A stretch of 53,544 nt of DNA from Rossellomorea aquimaris (GCF_003315075.1 NZ_QNRJ01000024.1:1-53544), one strand, 5' to 3'; counted from the stretch's first letter, positions 42,447 through 51,540 are shown. Notes: generated by a model not told the origin, from the sequence alone. Made by a program: numbers and translations.

Positions 42447-43548
42447 TCCTTTTATCTACATCCTGCGGCAAGCGCACTTCAAAAATGGTACGTATGATAC
42501 TACTTTCGGCCGTAATGGATCCATCATGCTGCTCCACAATGTTCTTGGCAATGAAGAGGCCAATCCCGGTGCCACCTCCTTGATGGGTTCGTGCTTTGTC
42601 ACCGGTATAAAACATATCAAAGAGATGAGGCAGCTCATTCTCAGGAATCGGATCTCCATAATTCACAATCTGAATAACCACTTTCCCGGAATCAAGGAAG
42701 CCATTAATATCCACAAACTGGCCATCGTTACCATAGCGATTCGAATTGGTCAGAAGATTTTCAAACACACGTGCCAACAGCTCTCCATCACCCAAAACGG
42801 GTAAATGTGGAGTAACATTCACTCTGGCGACCAGATCATTCTTCTCGAAGACAGGATACAATTCTTCCTTTAATTGATTAAGGAGATCACTTACATTTAG
42901 ATGATTTTTTTGAATGGGCAATATGCCATAATTCATTCTCGTTATTTCGAATAGTTCATCGATGAGTCGTTCTAAACGCTGGGATTTCGTAAAAGCTATC
43001 GTTAAAAAATGTCTGACTTGTTCTTTTGTCAATTTTTCATCCTTAAGAATCAAATCTAAATAACCTAAAACGGAGGTGAGCGGTGTCCGAAGATCATGAG
43101 CTAAATTGACGACTAACTGCTCTTTACTACTTTCCGAGAAGTCTCCCCTTTCGATGGCTTGTTCCAATGTTTCACTTGCGAGATTGATGCTCTCGGCAAG
43201 ATCACTAAATTCATCATTTGACACGATTTGAACCCGATGCTTAAAGTCACCCTGGGCGAGAGAATGAATTCCTTTTGAAATCTCATTAAAATAGGCAGAA
43301 TAGGGTTTTGTCAGTAAAAAGAAGAAGAAGATCGAAAGCAGGATAAATAATAGTAAAAAGGCCTTAAAGTCTCCAATATTCCGGATGATATTGCGAAAAT
43401 AACCTAGTGTATCTCCATAATTAACACTTGAATAATAATACATTTGAAGTATTTTAAAGAGTAGATAGGTTATAGCGCCAGACAACAACATGCTTAGTCC
43501 CAGCAATAAGATCATTTTTGAACGGAAGCTTCGTAGTATTTTACCCAT
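42442..43548 (-). CDS. VanS-like sensor histidine kinase
   Basis: 368 residues: two N-terminal membrane segments (about 12-33 and 62-80) with a short loop between, HAMP, HisKA with H151 in LVVNLAHDLRTPLTS, and an ATPase domain with NLLTNSNRYG and GGGTGIGLFIAKNI. The short sensor loop is typical of VanS and intramembrane-sensing kinases. Overlaps the regulator gene by 8 bp (ATGGGTAA). Confidence 0.9.
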   Translation of the reverse strand: MGKILRSFRSKMILLLGLSMLLSGAITYLLFKILQMYYYSSVNYGDTLGYFRNIIRNIGDFKAFLLLFILLSIFFFFLLTKPYSAYFNEISKGIHSLAQGDFKHRVQIVSNDEFSDLAESINLASETLEQAIERGDFSESSKEQLVVNLAHDLRTPLTSVLGYLDLILKDEKLTKEQVRHFLTIAFTKSQRLERLIDELFEITRMNYGILPIQKNHLNVSDLLNQLKEELYPVFEKNDLVARVNVTPHLPVLGDGELLARVFENLLTNSNRYGNDGQFVDINGFLDSGKVVIQIVNYGDPIPENELPHLFDMFYTGDKARTHQGGGTGIGLFIAKNIVEQHDGSITAESSIIRTIFEVRLPQDVDKRI

Positions 43549-44242
43549 TGAATGTATACCCTACGCCCCATACTGTTTTAATGAATTTATCTTTTCGTTT
43601 ATCCTCTTCAAGCTTTTTTCGTAATGTGCGGATATGGACCATGACGGTATTCCCACCTTCAAAGTATGCATCGCCCCACACGTGCTGAAAAATATGTTCC
43701 ACACTGAATACTTTACCTGAGTGACTGGCCAGTAAGTACAAAATATCAAACTCTTTAGGCGTTAGTTCAATGGTTTCACCATATAGAGTCACTTTACGTT
43801 GATCGGGAGAAATGACCAATCCACCACTTTCCACAGTGGCCTTCGTTTCTGTTGCCGTCTTAGGTTGATTAAGTTTCAAAAAACGGCGGAGCTGAGCATT
43901 CACACGAGCAACCAATTCGATCGGGGTGAAGGGTTTCGTCATATAATCATCGGCCCCAATGACCAGGCCCTGTACTTTATCGAAATCAGATGTCTTGGCA
44001 CTCAAAAAGATGATTGGCATATTATGCTGATCCCGAATGCGGCGGGTGACTTCATATCCATCCATTTTCGGCATCATGATATCCAAAATCAGCAAATCAA
44101 TGACCTGAGTCTCGACCACTCGAACGGCCTCTTCCCCATCCGATGCTTTCGTCACATGGTATCCTTCTTTTTCTAAATGGATGGCGATCAGATCAGCAAT
44201 TTCCTCCTCATCATCAGCGACTAAAATTGATAAACGTTTCAC
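43541..44242 (-). CDS. VanR-like OmpR-family response regulator
   Basis: 233 residues from the GTG at 44242, which has AGGAG seven bases upstream. Receiver: DDEEE at 10-14, phospho-acceptor D54 in LILDIMMPKMDG and the KPFTPIEL lysine. Winged helix: LTPKEFDILYLLASH and MVHIRTLRKKLEED, ending VWGVGYTFNG. First gene of the van-like unit; paired with the kinase by an 8-bp overlap. Confidence 0.92.
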   Translation of the reverse strand: MKRLSILVADDEEEIADLIAIHLEKEGYHVTKASDGEEAVRVVETQVIDLLILDIMMPKMDGYEVTRRIRDQHNMPIIFLSAKTSDFDKVQGLVIGADDYMTKPFTPIELVARVNAQLRRFLKLNQPKTATETKATVESGGLVISPDQRKVTLYGETIELTPKEFDILYLLASHSGKVFSVEHIFQHVWGDAYFEGGNTVMVHIRTLRKKLEEDKRKDKFIKTVWGVGYTFNG

Positions 44243-44529
44243 TTTTTCACTCCTACTATGGTGACATCCGCTAAATTTCCAACAAGCCTTACAATGCTGC
44301 ACCCGACATAGGGATGCTTCGTCATCATGATCATATCCTTCGCGGCAGCTCCTTGAATCATTTAGGGCTTTCACTTATTTTCCATTATTTTTTTCATAAG
44401 CATACCCTTTGGAGAGAAGTTATCCAAAGGGATTTCATCATCGATTATAAGTATTGTTTACTTAAACATAAAATAAACTTCAAGTGTGATAGTTTAAATG
44501 AAATTCCTTAAAAAAATCATGTGAGAATT

Positions 44530-44546
44530 CTTAAATTTTTCTTAAG
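44530..44546. promoter_or_regulatory. CTTAA-type direct repeat upstream of vanR-like
   Basis: CTTAAATTTTTCTTAAG about 290 bases before the regulator start. The core is identical to the motif before vanY-like, so autoregulation is plausible. The rest of the 376-base gap shows no gene. Confidence 0.55.
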
Positions 44547-44551
44547 ATAGA

Positions 44552-44614
44552 AGCCAAGGGGACAGGTACCGCGGTTCTTAAACAGAAAAAGCCAAGGGAC
44601 CTGTCCCCTTGGCT
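44552..44614. repeat. GGGGACAGGTACC hairpin repeat after the orphan kinase
   Basis: AGCCAAGGGGACAGGTACC and GGGACCTGTCCCCTTGGCT. It ends four bases from the stop of the gene at 44619, where it may act as a terminator-like stem. Confidence 0.88.
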
Positions 44615-44618
44615 CTCC

Positions 44619-45860
44619 CTATACACTCCCAGGCAAAAAAACCCTAAACACCGTCCCCTGTCCCGGCTCGCTTTCCACCTGTATTTCCCCTTTCATACGT
44701 TTGACGATTTGATAGCTTACCGTCAATCCAAGTCCCGTCCCTTTTTCCTTGGTGGAATAATAGGGTCTGCCCAATACTTTGAGTTGTTCCGGAGGCATGC
44801 CGACTCCATTATCTTGAATGACGATCATGATCCGGCCGTCTTTCTGTACATGGGCTGCCGCCGTGATTTCTCCGTTTTCTTTGACGGCCTCGATGGCATT
44901 CTTCAGAAGATTGAGCAGAACTTGCTTCACCTCTATCTTCATTCCTTTGATCATCAGGCCATCTTCCATGTTTTTGTTGATTTTAATGCTATTCATCACG
45001 GCATAAGTAGACATCACGTCAACGGATTCATTCAGGGTATCGGTAAGACTGAACACCTCGTATTCCTCCGTCTGGGGCTTGGCAAGGGAAAGGTATTGAT
45101 TGATGACGTCCTGTGCGTGATCTAATTCCTGGATGGATATATCGATAAAGCTCTTTTGTTCCTTGGTTAGTGTTTCTCTCTGCAGGAGCTGCATGAATCC
45201 TCTTACCGTCGTCATCGGATTCCGGATTTCGTGTGCCACGGATGCTGCCAATTCGCTGACTACGTTAAATTTTTCAGCTTTGATGAGCTCTTTTTTGATC
45301 CTGACTTGTTCCAATCGATTTTCAATCAGATAAATGGTCAGAATCAGTGTGATCCATATGATCAAGGTGGAGCTTGCCACAAGTGGGAGCTGCTCTAATT
45401 CATTGTTCTGAAGCAAAAAAAGAGTTCTTGTAACCGGGACGAATAAATAAAAAGCCGAAATCAGAATGAGCTTGTTCTTCCAAGATAACCGCTTATACCA
45501 TTTGGAAAGAGGGATCAGCAATACTCCATATATCGCATAATTCACGACCAAAAAAATCCATACATGGTGGGTAAACCAGCCCATCACAAGCAAGGCGATG
45601 AACGTACTGAACCCCACTTTCTTCCCTCCATAGAGAAAGGCAAGGATTATGGGAATGACTTTGAAATCGTACACATATCCGCTTGAGTAAACTACGGGGA
45701 AGATCATGGTAAACAGTAAAATAGCCAGATTCATGAGAAAGAACTTAAAGGTGAACCCTTTTGTGCCGCTGTCCGATTCACTCGTAACCATTTGAAAAAC
45801 AAGAATCGTAAATAGGATAAATACCACATGCAAAATTAAATGATGGACAGTCTCTACCAT
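44619..45860 (-). CDS. Orphan sensor histidine kinase, KinB-like (multi-TM sensor)
   Basis: 413 residues: about six membrane segments in the first 180 residues with VYDFKVIPIILAFLYGG, then HisKA with H210 in ASVAHEIRNPMTTVRGFMQLL and an ATPase domain (NLLKNAIEAV, QDNGVGMP, GTGLGLTV). The H-box matches the sporulation kinase group (HEIRNP), and no response regulator is adjacent. Paralogue of the kinase at 16460, with the same domain layout. I infer input to a phosphorelay. Confidence 0.88.
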   Translation of the reverse strand: MVETVHHLILHVVFILFTILVFQMVTSESDSGTKGFTFKFFLMNLAILLFTMIFPVVYSSGYVYDFKVIPIILAFLYGGKKVGFSTFIALLVMGWFTHHVWIFLVVNYAIYGVLLIPLSKWYKRLSWKNKLILISAFYLFVPVTRTLFLLQNNELEQLPLVASSTLIIWITLILTIYLIENRLEQVRIKKELIKAEKFNVVSELAASVAHEIRNPMTTVRGFMQLLQRETLTKEQKSFIDISIQELDHAQDVINQYLSLAKPQTEEYEVFSLTDTLNESVDVMSTYAVMNSIKINKNMEDGLMIKGMKIEVKQVLLNLLKNAIEAVKENGEITAAAHVQKDGRIMIVIQDNGVGMPPEQLKVLGRPYYSTKEKGTGLGLTVSYQIVKRMKGEIQVESEPGQGTVFRVFLPGSV

Positions 45861-45983
45861 ATAAGGTCTCCTTTAAGAAAATAAGCGTCTACTCTAATTC
45901 TTCGACATCCTTATGGGAAATCCTTTCCATTCATCACGGAAATTCGACAATAATCAGGACCTTTTGGTGATGCTCGTGGAATG

Positions 45984-46030
45984 GAAGAACCACGGGGAAG
46001 AACCATGAGGACAGGTACCGTGGCTTCTTT
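45984..46030. repeat. Degenerate GGGGACAGGTACC repeat
   Basis: GAACCACGGGGAAGAACCATGAGGACAGGTACCGTGGC: two overlapping partial units upstream of the kinase gene, followed by a GGGGTCTGCCACC element near 46075. Confidence 0.6.
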
Positions 46031-46104
46031 AATAAAACGGTCCCAGACTCCGGAACGCTAAAAATTTACCGTACTGGGGTCTGCCACCGATATTTTAGAT
46101 CCTA

Positions 46105-46494
46105 TTAATTCTGTGCTTTCATATATGCTCTATTACGCAAATGGAAAACAAGATATGTAACCAAAAACAAGATAACTCCAACCTTATTAAAAAGGAAAAA
46201 TACGTTTACTGCATCTCTAAAAGAATCAAGCGGATAAAAACCGCTCAGAAGTAAAGTGGGAAAGACGGTCAACAGCATGACCAAATAATGAACCATAATT
46301 TGTTTTAAAAAACGCCATTTTTCAATTTCATATACGACGCTTGCCAATCCCAGGAAAAAAGCGATCAGACCATAAAAAAAGAATGTGTTTGAAATATCTG
46401 TTGACCCTTGAAATTGATTCCACAGCAGCGAAATGATGATCATGAAACCAAATGGGATGATTCCTCTAATCAATCCTTTTATCCATAAATTCAT
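46105..46494 (-). CDS. DUF3021 family membrane protein
   Basis: 129 residues with four membrane segments and the pattern FFFYGLIAFFLGLASVVYEIEKW typical of DUF3021. Such genes usually follow a LytTR regulator; here none is adjacent, only a DUF1648-like gene 24 bases upstream, with which it likely forms an operon. Confidence 0.78.
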   Translation of the reverse strand: MNLWIKGLIRGIIPFGFMIIISLLWNQFQGSTDISNTFFFYGLIAFFLGLASVVYEIEKWRFLKQIMVHYLVMLLTVFPTLLLSGFYPLDSFRDAVNVFFLFNKVGVILFLVTYLVFHLRNRAYMKAQN

Positions 46495-46518
46495 TGTATG
46501 TTCCTTTCTTTACGTCCT

Positions 46519-46989
46519 CTAATTTTTCAACGTTGCCGCCCAGAACAAATGGTAAACGGGTGTAATCAAACAAATACACAATAGAACGATGGCCATTGAA
46601 AAAGGCAAACCTGACTCCATTCCCACTGCATTTCTTAGAGCTGCTTCATTAGCAAATATAAAGGTTACAGCACCCATGTATTGAATGATTACCATTACTT
46701 TTTCAGCTCTAGCATATTGTATTTCTTTGTTGCCCTCCGTTAAGTTAACATAGTTCAACTTCTCTGGTTTTTTGACTACTAATCCAATAAGGAACCAGGT
46801 TATAATACTGACAACCGGCATGATGAACAGGATGTATTTTGAACCCCACTGATCAGGTTCTCCTTTACGAAAATGGATGGCGATTGTATTTGGAATCTCT
46901 GACCAAAGATAAAATAAATGAAAAGCATGATAAAGAAGAATAGGTGTGGAGATTATGATAAGAGTGAATTTTAGAGGCTCGTTTCTCAT
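46519..46989 (-). CDS. DUF1648-like membrane protein
   Basis: 156 residues with four hydrophobic segments. The first loop, WSEIPNTIAIHFRKGEPDQWGSK, is the DUF1648 signature (IPxHFxxxGxPDxWGSK). Relatives include SdpI-type immunity proteins and YvaZ-like membrane proteins; no specific role is supported. Likely cotranscribed with the DUF3021 gene. Confidence 0.8.
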   Translation of the reverse strand: MRNEPLKFTLIIISTPILLYHAFHLFYLWSEIPNTIAIHFRKGEPDQWGSKYILFIMPVVSIITWFLIGLVVKKPEKLNYVNLTEGNKEIQYARAEKVMVIIQYMGAVTFIFANEAALRNAVGMESGLPFSMAIVLLCICLITPVYHLFWAATLKN

Positions 46990-47109
46990 TTAACCGTCCC
47001 CCTTGCATTGCTGCGTTAGTAAATGTTACTCGAAATTTTTGTCTATACAAATTATACGATTCACTTGGCGTTTCGTTTCAATATTTATTAGGAAAGTGAG
47101 GGAACGAAT

Positions 47110-47143
47110 AAAAATGGGCTCTCTTCTAAAAGAAAGCCCATTT
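47110..47143. terminator. Terminator of the 115-residue protein gene
   Basis: AAATGGGCT and AGCCCATTT arms; on the minus strand followed by TTATTCG after TTTTT. Located nine bases after the stop of the gene at 47152. Confidence 0.75.
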
Positions 47144-47151
47144 CCCTATGC

Positions 47152-47499
47152 TTAATTCAATTTAACTGGTGAATGGAGATCATCAGAATCCCGGTAGGAT
47201 CGATAGGAAACCAATTCCTTTCCACTTAAAGAACCATCCAGTTGTAAAATACGTCCATTGGTTGTTTCTAAATAGAATCGATAGTTGTTCACGTTTAATC
47301 TAAAGAAGGTATAGGTGGTGCCAAGAAGCTGCTTCTTGATTTCATGTGTGTCAGGGTGTATCTGAATGAAGTCCGCCAGCTCCTGAACGGAAGCTGTGGG
47401 AATATCTGCAATGGAATAGTACGTCCCCTTCATATTGTGTTTGAACTTACTCATTGCAGCCATAGCCCTGTCTTTAAACTTTCTGCCATCTAACTCCAT
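47152..47499 (-). CDS. Hypothetical protein, 115 residues
   Basis: Soluble and basic, with no signal peptide. An N-terminal helix (RKFKDRAMAAMSKFKHNMKG) is followed by an alpha/beta region ending VSYRSYRDSDDLHSPVKLN. AGGAGTGG is ahead of the ATG. It is monocistronic with a good terminator. No family recognised. Confidence 0.65.
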   Translation of the reverse strand: MELDGRKFKDRAMAAMSKFKHNMKGTYYSIADIPTASVQELADFIQIHPDTHEIKKQLLGTTYTFFRLNVNNYRFYLETTNGRILQLDGSLSGKELVSYRSYRDSDDLHSPVKLN

Positions 47500-47561
47500 A
47501 GGTCCACTCCTCTTTCGTTACTATTAAGAAGAATCCCCAATTCATCATAGAATAAACCAAA

Positions 47562-47616
47562 ATAAAAAGGGCCTTCCCCCTGCACGCTGAATACAGCACG
47601 TAGAGGAAAGGCCACG
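47562..47616 (-). terminator. Terminator of the VOC gene
   Basis: On the minus strand GGCCTTTCCTCTACGTGC pairs with GCGTGCAGGGGGAAGGCC around TGTATTCA, followed by CTTTTTATTTT. Confidence 0.85.
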
Positions 47617-47619
47617 ATC

Positions 47620-48012
47620 TTAAGACTTCTGCTCAATCATCTGAATAAGGTTTCCACATGTATCGTCGAAGACAGCTATAGTGATGTCGCCCATTGCGGT
47701 AGGCTCCATCGTAAACGTTACACCTTTTTCCACTAACCGCTCGTGCTCTTTGTGAATATCCGAAACCCCAAACATGGTTACAGGAATACCGTCTGCGAAT
47801 AGTTTCTCTTGGTACTCTTTCGCAGCCGGGTGCTCATTTGGTTCGAGTAAAAGCTCGGTCCCGTCTTGTTCATCAGCTGAAACAAGGGTCATCCACCTGT
47901 GTGCTCCCGTGGGAACGTCGTGCTTTTTCACAAAGTCCAGCGTGTTCGTATAAAACGCTAATGCTTTGTCCTGGTCTTGAACGAATATACTGGTGATAAT
48001 AATTTTCATCAT
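47620..48012 (-). CDS. VOC-family protein, glyoxalase/bleomycin-resistance-like
   Basis: 130 residues starting at one of two adjacent ATG codons (48012 or 48009) after GGAGGAGG. Two beta-alpha-beta-beta-beta modules: ITSIFVQDQDKALAFYTNTLDF, then WMTLVSADEQDGTELLLEPNEH, and the second module ending FDDTCGNLIQMIEQKS with the usual metal-ligand Glu. Function within the superfamily is unknown. It lies 80 bases after another VOC gene on the same strand. Confidence 0.87.
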   Translation of the reverse strand: MMKIIITSIFVQDQDKALAFYTNTLDFVKKHDVPTGAHRWMTLVSADEQDGTELLLEPNEHPAAKEYQEKLFADGIPVTMFGVSDIHKEHERLVEKGVTFTMEPTAMGDITIAVFDDTCGNLIQMIEQKS

Positions 48013-48094
48013 AATTTTGCCTCCTCCAATTCTTTGCGATGACACATTCTCTTCTGCTGATTTGTGATAAAACCTTTAAAGTCCCATTCACTAT

Positions 48095-48532
48095 TTAACT
48101 GATTTTCTCCGCCAACTCTAAAATAATCCCTTCTGGACCACGAACGTAGCATAACTTATAACTGTCTTCATATTGCTGTATCTCACTAAAGATTTCTGTG
48201 CCCTTCTTCTTCAGATTGGCAACAATCGTTTCAATATCTTCAACGGCAAAACAAATATGCCGGATCCCCAGCGTATTGGCAAAAGGTTGCAGAATACCAT
48301 TTTCATCTGACGGTGTATGAAATTTGACCAGCTCTATCCATGCCTGACCATCTGACATTCCCAATCCTACACATGCCGTTTTAACATCTTTAAGCCCAAC
48401 TATTCTGTCCAACTGCTCTCCATCCAATTCCCATTCCGCTTGCACTTCAAGTCCTAAATCCAGAAAAAACGCCTTGGCCTTTGAAAGATCATTAACGTTT
48501 ATACTCACATGATCTATTCTATTAATCTTCAT
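48095..48532 (-). CDS. VOC-family protein, methylmalonyl-CoA epimerase/glyoxalase-like
   Basis: 145 residues: RIDHVSINVNDLSKAKAFFLDLGL (His ligand), WIELVKFHTP, IRHICFAVEDIETIV and YVRGPEGIILELAEKIS (Glu ligand). A full paired-module VOC domain with the expected metal ligands. GGAGG lies upstream. Substrate unknown; probably in an operon with the following VOC gene. Confidence 0.88.
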   Translation of the reverse strand: MKINRIDHVSINVNDLSKAKAFFLDLGLEVQAEWELDGEQLDRIVGLKDVKTACVGLGMSDGQAWIELVKFHTPSDENGILQPFANTLGIRHICFAVEDIETIVANLKKKGTEIFSEIQQYEDSYKLCYVRGPEGIILELAEKIS

Positions 48533-48593
48533 ATCTTATACCTCCTTTGTTTCTGTTATTTCAATGCCTATGTTCTTGTAAGGTTCTTTGTGT

Positions 48594-48660
48594 GAACCAT
48601 AGGGACAGGTACCGCGGCTCTTTTTTAATAGAGAGCCATGGTACCTGTCTCCATGTCTCC
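48594..48660. repeat. GGGACAGGTACC hairpin repeat
   Basis: GAACCATAGGGACAGGTACCGCGGCTC at the left and GAGAGCCATGGTACCTGTC at the right, upstream of the first VOC gene. Confidence 0.85.
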
Positions 48661-48794
48661 TCTACTGGAAGATATCACAGATCAAATTGCAAAAAAAGGA
48701 AAATAAAAGAAATTCTATGATAAAATGAAAGAAAATTGATACCGTTTACTTTACTAAGTCTTTGAAACTCAAAAATTAATTGATGTAAGGGGCC

Positions 48795-48935
48795 ATGGAA
48801 CATATTGATTCACATATTAAAAAGATTCTATTTTATGAAAAAGAAAGAAATCTAATCCGTGGAGATCAACATATAACGTGGTTTCTTAGTACATTGTCCA
48901 AACCTTTTATCATTATGTCTAAGGATTGGGAGTAG
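48795..48935 (+). CDS. Possible small protein, 46 residues
   Basis: Frame beginning MEHIDSHIKKILFYEKERNL and ending at TAG. AAGGGG is only about four bases from the ATG, a weak fit, but a TAAAAT box lies 75 bases upstream in an otherwise empty 530-base gap. Composition is amphipathic and basic. No family. A tRNA-like GATTCGAATC follows at about 48943. Confidence 0.35.
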   Translation: MEHIDSHIKKILFYEKERNLIRGDQHITWFLSTLSKPFIIMSKDWE

Positions 48936-49062
48936 TTTTCGAGGATTCGAATCCCTTCCCCTCTATAGAATCGGTGCCACTCGCATCTTATTGTCTAATA
49001 CCTGTTCAAGTGAAATGATAAGGCATCTTACTAAAATAGATCTGAAACTGGGAGGAGTAACG

Positions 49063-49671
49063 TTGAAATCTATTAAAACAGTTACATTATGTGCATTGAT
49101 CCTCATCCTCTTAATAGGATGCAAATCCAATGAAGAAAATCAAGTAGAAGTAAAGATGAAGAGTGATGAAGAACTGAAGAAAATAACGAATACCTACACG
49201 TATGAAGATTATAAAAGGGTTTTCGACGAGGTTATATCCGAAGCAGAAGAACTGGGGAAAGAGGATAAATTAAACAAGTGGGTTATTCGGATATTAGCTC
49301 AAGAACAGTTATCCTATGAAACCGACTTGACGGATGAACAAGTAATACAATTAGCTGAAAAGGCGATGAAAGAAGATAAAGTGTGGAAAACCATTGCTCA
49401 AGAGGAATACGGCATTTCAGTTACGAAAGAAGAAGTAGACAACTATATTAAGGAAGGACCAGATACAAGTGAATTGCCCCGGCACCTTGCTTATGCAGAT
49501 GCATTAGGGTTGTCCCTGGAAGAACTTAATCACGATTTTGATCACGATATTTATGAAAAGAATGTCATATGGTTAAAACTAAAGCCCAAACTTGAAGATA
49601 AATACGGGATCACTGATAACAATAAGCAAGTTGAAAAATATGAAAAAGAGGTAAAAAACCAAGTTCACTGA
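49063..49671 (+). CDS. Lipoprotein, SurA-N-like helical, unknown function
   Basis: 203 residues from the TTG at 49063, with GGGAGGAG seven bases upstream. Lipobox LLIGC; the mature part is a charged helical chain (DYKRVFDEVISEAEELGKEDK, QVIQLAEKAMKEDKVWKTIAQEEYGISVTKEEVDNYI). That last part resembles the SurA/PrsA N-terminal region, but no PPIase domain is present. It is 23 bases before the next lipoprotein gene, so they form an operon. Confidence 0.78.
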   Translation: MKSIKTVTLCALILILLIGCKSNEENQVEVKMKSDEELKKITNTYTYEDYKRVFDEVISEAEELGKEDKLNKWVIRILAQEQLSYETDLTDEQVIQLAEKAMKEDKVWKTIAQEEYGISVTKEEVDNYIKEGPDTSELPRHLAYADALGLSLEELNHDFDHDIYEKNVIWLKLKPKLEDKYGITDNNKQVEKYEKEVKNQVH

Positions 49672-49694
49672 ATAAGAAATGAGGTCCTAAAATA

Positions 49695-50156
49695 ATGAAA
49701 AGCCTAATTCTAAGACTATCAATCCTTGCCTATGTACTAAGTGGTTGCTCCAATAGTGAACAAGTGATGGAAATCGATCATAAAGAAAAAGCAGGTTCCT
49801 TGTTTATTCAAAAAGTAGAAAACCATACATCGTCTGAAGAATTGACTAAGGTTGTACAAGATAAACAACAAATGGAGCAAGTATTGACGATGGTAGAAGG
49901 TCTTAAAGTGGAAAAGAGTAGTTCAGAAGAGATGATGGCTAAGATGCAGTCAGCCGACACGTATATGTTTGTCTTTTCTGAAGGCAAAGAAATGAAGTCT
50001 GGGACAGCAGCACCGTTTGCTTTTCATGTTTTGGAAGATGGAACCTTCCTTTTCCCCTACAGTGGATTTGATTCACCCCAAAAACCTCTAATCACAGTCG
50101 AAAAGCATCAAGAACTATTAGATGACTTGAAACAGTTGTTAGGAATTGAATTTTAG
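49695..50156 (+). CDS. Lipoprotein, unknown function
   Basis: 153 residues. Lipobox VLSGC after a short hydrophobic signal; mature part of about 135 residues with an alpha/beta pattern (ELTKVVQDKQQMEQVLTMVEGLK..., YMFVFSEGKEMKSG, FHVLEDGTFLFPYSG). It resembles small Bacillus lipoproteins with a YhfM-like regulatory fold only in outline. Second gene of the lipoprotein pair. Convergent with the MFS gene. Confidence 0.75.
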   Translation: MKSLILRLSILAYVLSGCSNSEQVMEIDHKEKAGSLFIQKVENHTSSEELTKVVQDKQQMEQVLTMVEGLKVEKSSSEEMMAKMQSADTYMFVFSEGKEMKSGTAAPFAFHVLEDGTFLFPYSGFDSPQKPLITVEKHQELLDDLKQLLGIEF

Positions 50157-50240
50157 ATTCTTTTCTCCTTTTCGTTTCCTATAATCCCCCTCTAGTAATA
50201 TAAAAACCAGAGGATTCCCGAATATCCAGGAATCCCCCCA

Positions 50241-51506
50241 TTACTTTCCTCCACTCGCACCAACACCACTGTCCAACACTTTCGCCTTTACCCAGCTCCC
50301 GCCAAACAATCCCGTATAAACGAGAACGGTACCGAGCATGACGATGAATCCGATATAAACACTCATCATCGTCGGCATCAAGAAGGCACCGATGATAATC
50401 GTCGACCGTGCGACAAGATCTGCTCCGCTGAATGACAAGTTAGAAAATGCGGAGTAGGAGCCCCTTTTGTCGCTTGGGATCATGTTGGCCTGCTCTGCGT
50501 TCCGGATCGGGGAGTAGATCAGTTCCCCCATTGTCGCAATCAGGTTGAAGGCGATCAGGATGTACCACGTGTTGGCGGATGTGACCGTCACATAGCCGAT
50601 GCCGTACAGGATGAGTCCGATCAAGAGGGCGTTCTTCTTATTCAGGCGGTCTGTATAGCGGTTGATGATGAACGTGAGGCAGACGACGAGCATCATGTTC
50701 TGGATGTTCAAAATACTGAGCATCCTGACCCCGACGATTTCAAAATTCCCGATGTTCACGGCCTTGAAGGTTTCCGCAAGACGGATCCCGATATAGCTGT
50801 TCAGGGAGAATTCCGCTGCGAAGATGAAAGTGGACCCTGCCACCACTTTCACGAATGCCGAATCCCTGAAAGCAATCCGGTAATTGTTCACGAGATCGAT
50901 TAACACATTCTCGTGCTTTTTCTGCAGCTGATCCTTGAAGTTGTCCTGAAGCCAGATCCCATACGCAACGGGAATCGTCGTCGACGTGAAGGTCAGCATC
51001 ATAAATAGCTCTGTCTGATGGTTCAAATACAACAGCCCCCCGAGGGCCGCACCGATGGCCATAGACAGGTTAACGAGCCAATAATCCAGGGCGTAGACGG
51101 CTTTCCTATTCTCCGGCGTTGTCGAATCGATGATGATCGCATGCATTGCAGGACGCCCCAGGCTGCTCGTGATGATGAACCCGATATAGGCACCTGCAAA
51201 TAGCAGGATCAAGTTATCTTTCGGAAAAAGACTAACGGTCATGATGAAAAAGAACATGGCGTTCAGCCAGGACGTTGTCAGCAGTACTTTCTTACGGGGA
51301 AAGCGGTCTGATATATATCCCCCGACCAGATTGATGAAAAATCCGATCACCACGGTGACGATCAGGAAGATCCCTGCCCAGATCTTATTCAGTTCCTGTG
51401 CAAAGAACAGCGCCATGAACGGCATAACGGCGGATGAAACGGCACGGTTGAAGAATGACGTGATCATCCGTACTTTTATATTTTGAGGTAATTCCTTCCA
51501 CTTCAT
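50241..51506 (-). CDS. MFS transporter, predicted efflux type
   Basis: 421 residues with twelve predicted membrane segments. The MFS loop is seen in GGYISDRFPRKKVLL between segments 2 and 3. It resembles multidrug-type exporters. It is divergent from an SgrR-type regulator across about 100 bases with a palindromic operator, so it is the probable target of that regulator; in E. coli the SgrR partner is also a sugar-efflux MFS protein (SetA). Confidence 0.9.
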   Translation of the reverse strand: MKWKELPQNIKVRMITSFFNRAVSSAVMPFMALFFAQELNKIWAGIFLIVTVVIGFFINLVGGYISDRFPRKKVLLTTSWLNAMFFFIMTVSLFPKDNLILLFAGAYIGFIITSSLGRPAMHAIIIDSTTPENRKAVYALDYWLVNLSMAIGAALGGLLYLNHQTELFMMLTFTSTTIPVAYGIWLQDNFKDQLQKKHENVLIDLVNNYRIAFRDSAFVKVVAGSTFIFAAEFSLNSYIGIRLAETFKAVNIGNFEIVGVRMLSILNIQNMMLVVCLTFIINRYTDRLNKKNALLIGLILYGIGYVTVTSANTWYILIAFNLIATMGELIYSPIRNAEQANMIPSDKRGSYSAFSNLSFSGADLVARSTIIIGAFLMPTMMSVYIGFIVMLGTVLVYTGLFGGSWVKAKVLDSGVGASGGK

Positions 51507-51524
51507 GTTGTTCCCCCTCCTCTA

Positions 51525-51540
51525 TTTACTGTATAGTAAA
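51525..51540. promoter_or_regulatory. Palindromic operator between MFS and SgrR-type genes
   Basis: TTTACT-GTAT-AGTAAA, a perfect 6-4-6 palindrome, is centred between the divergent starts (19 bases from one and 67 from the other). Confidence 0.65.

Noticed and set aside
41485..44242. Glycopeptide resistance operon
   Set aside because: Only VanR, VanS and VanY-like genes are present; the ligase and dehydrogenase genes needed for altered peptidoglycan are absent.
48938..48962. tRNA 3' end (GGATTCGAATCC)
   Set aside because: The T-loop-like palindrome is present, but the T stem does not pair properly and no acceptor or anticodon arm is found upstream; at most a remnant.
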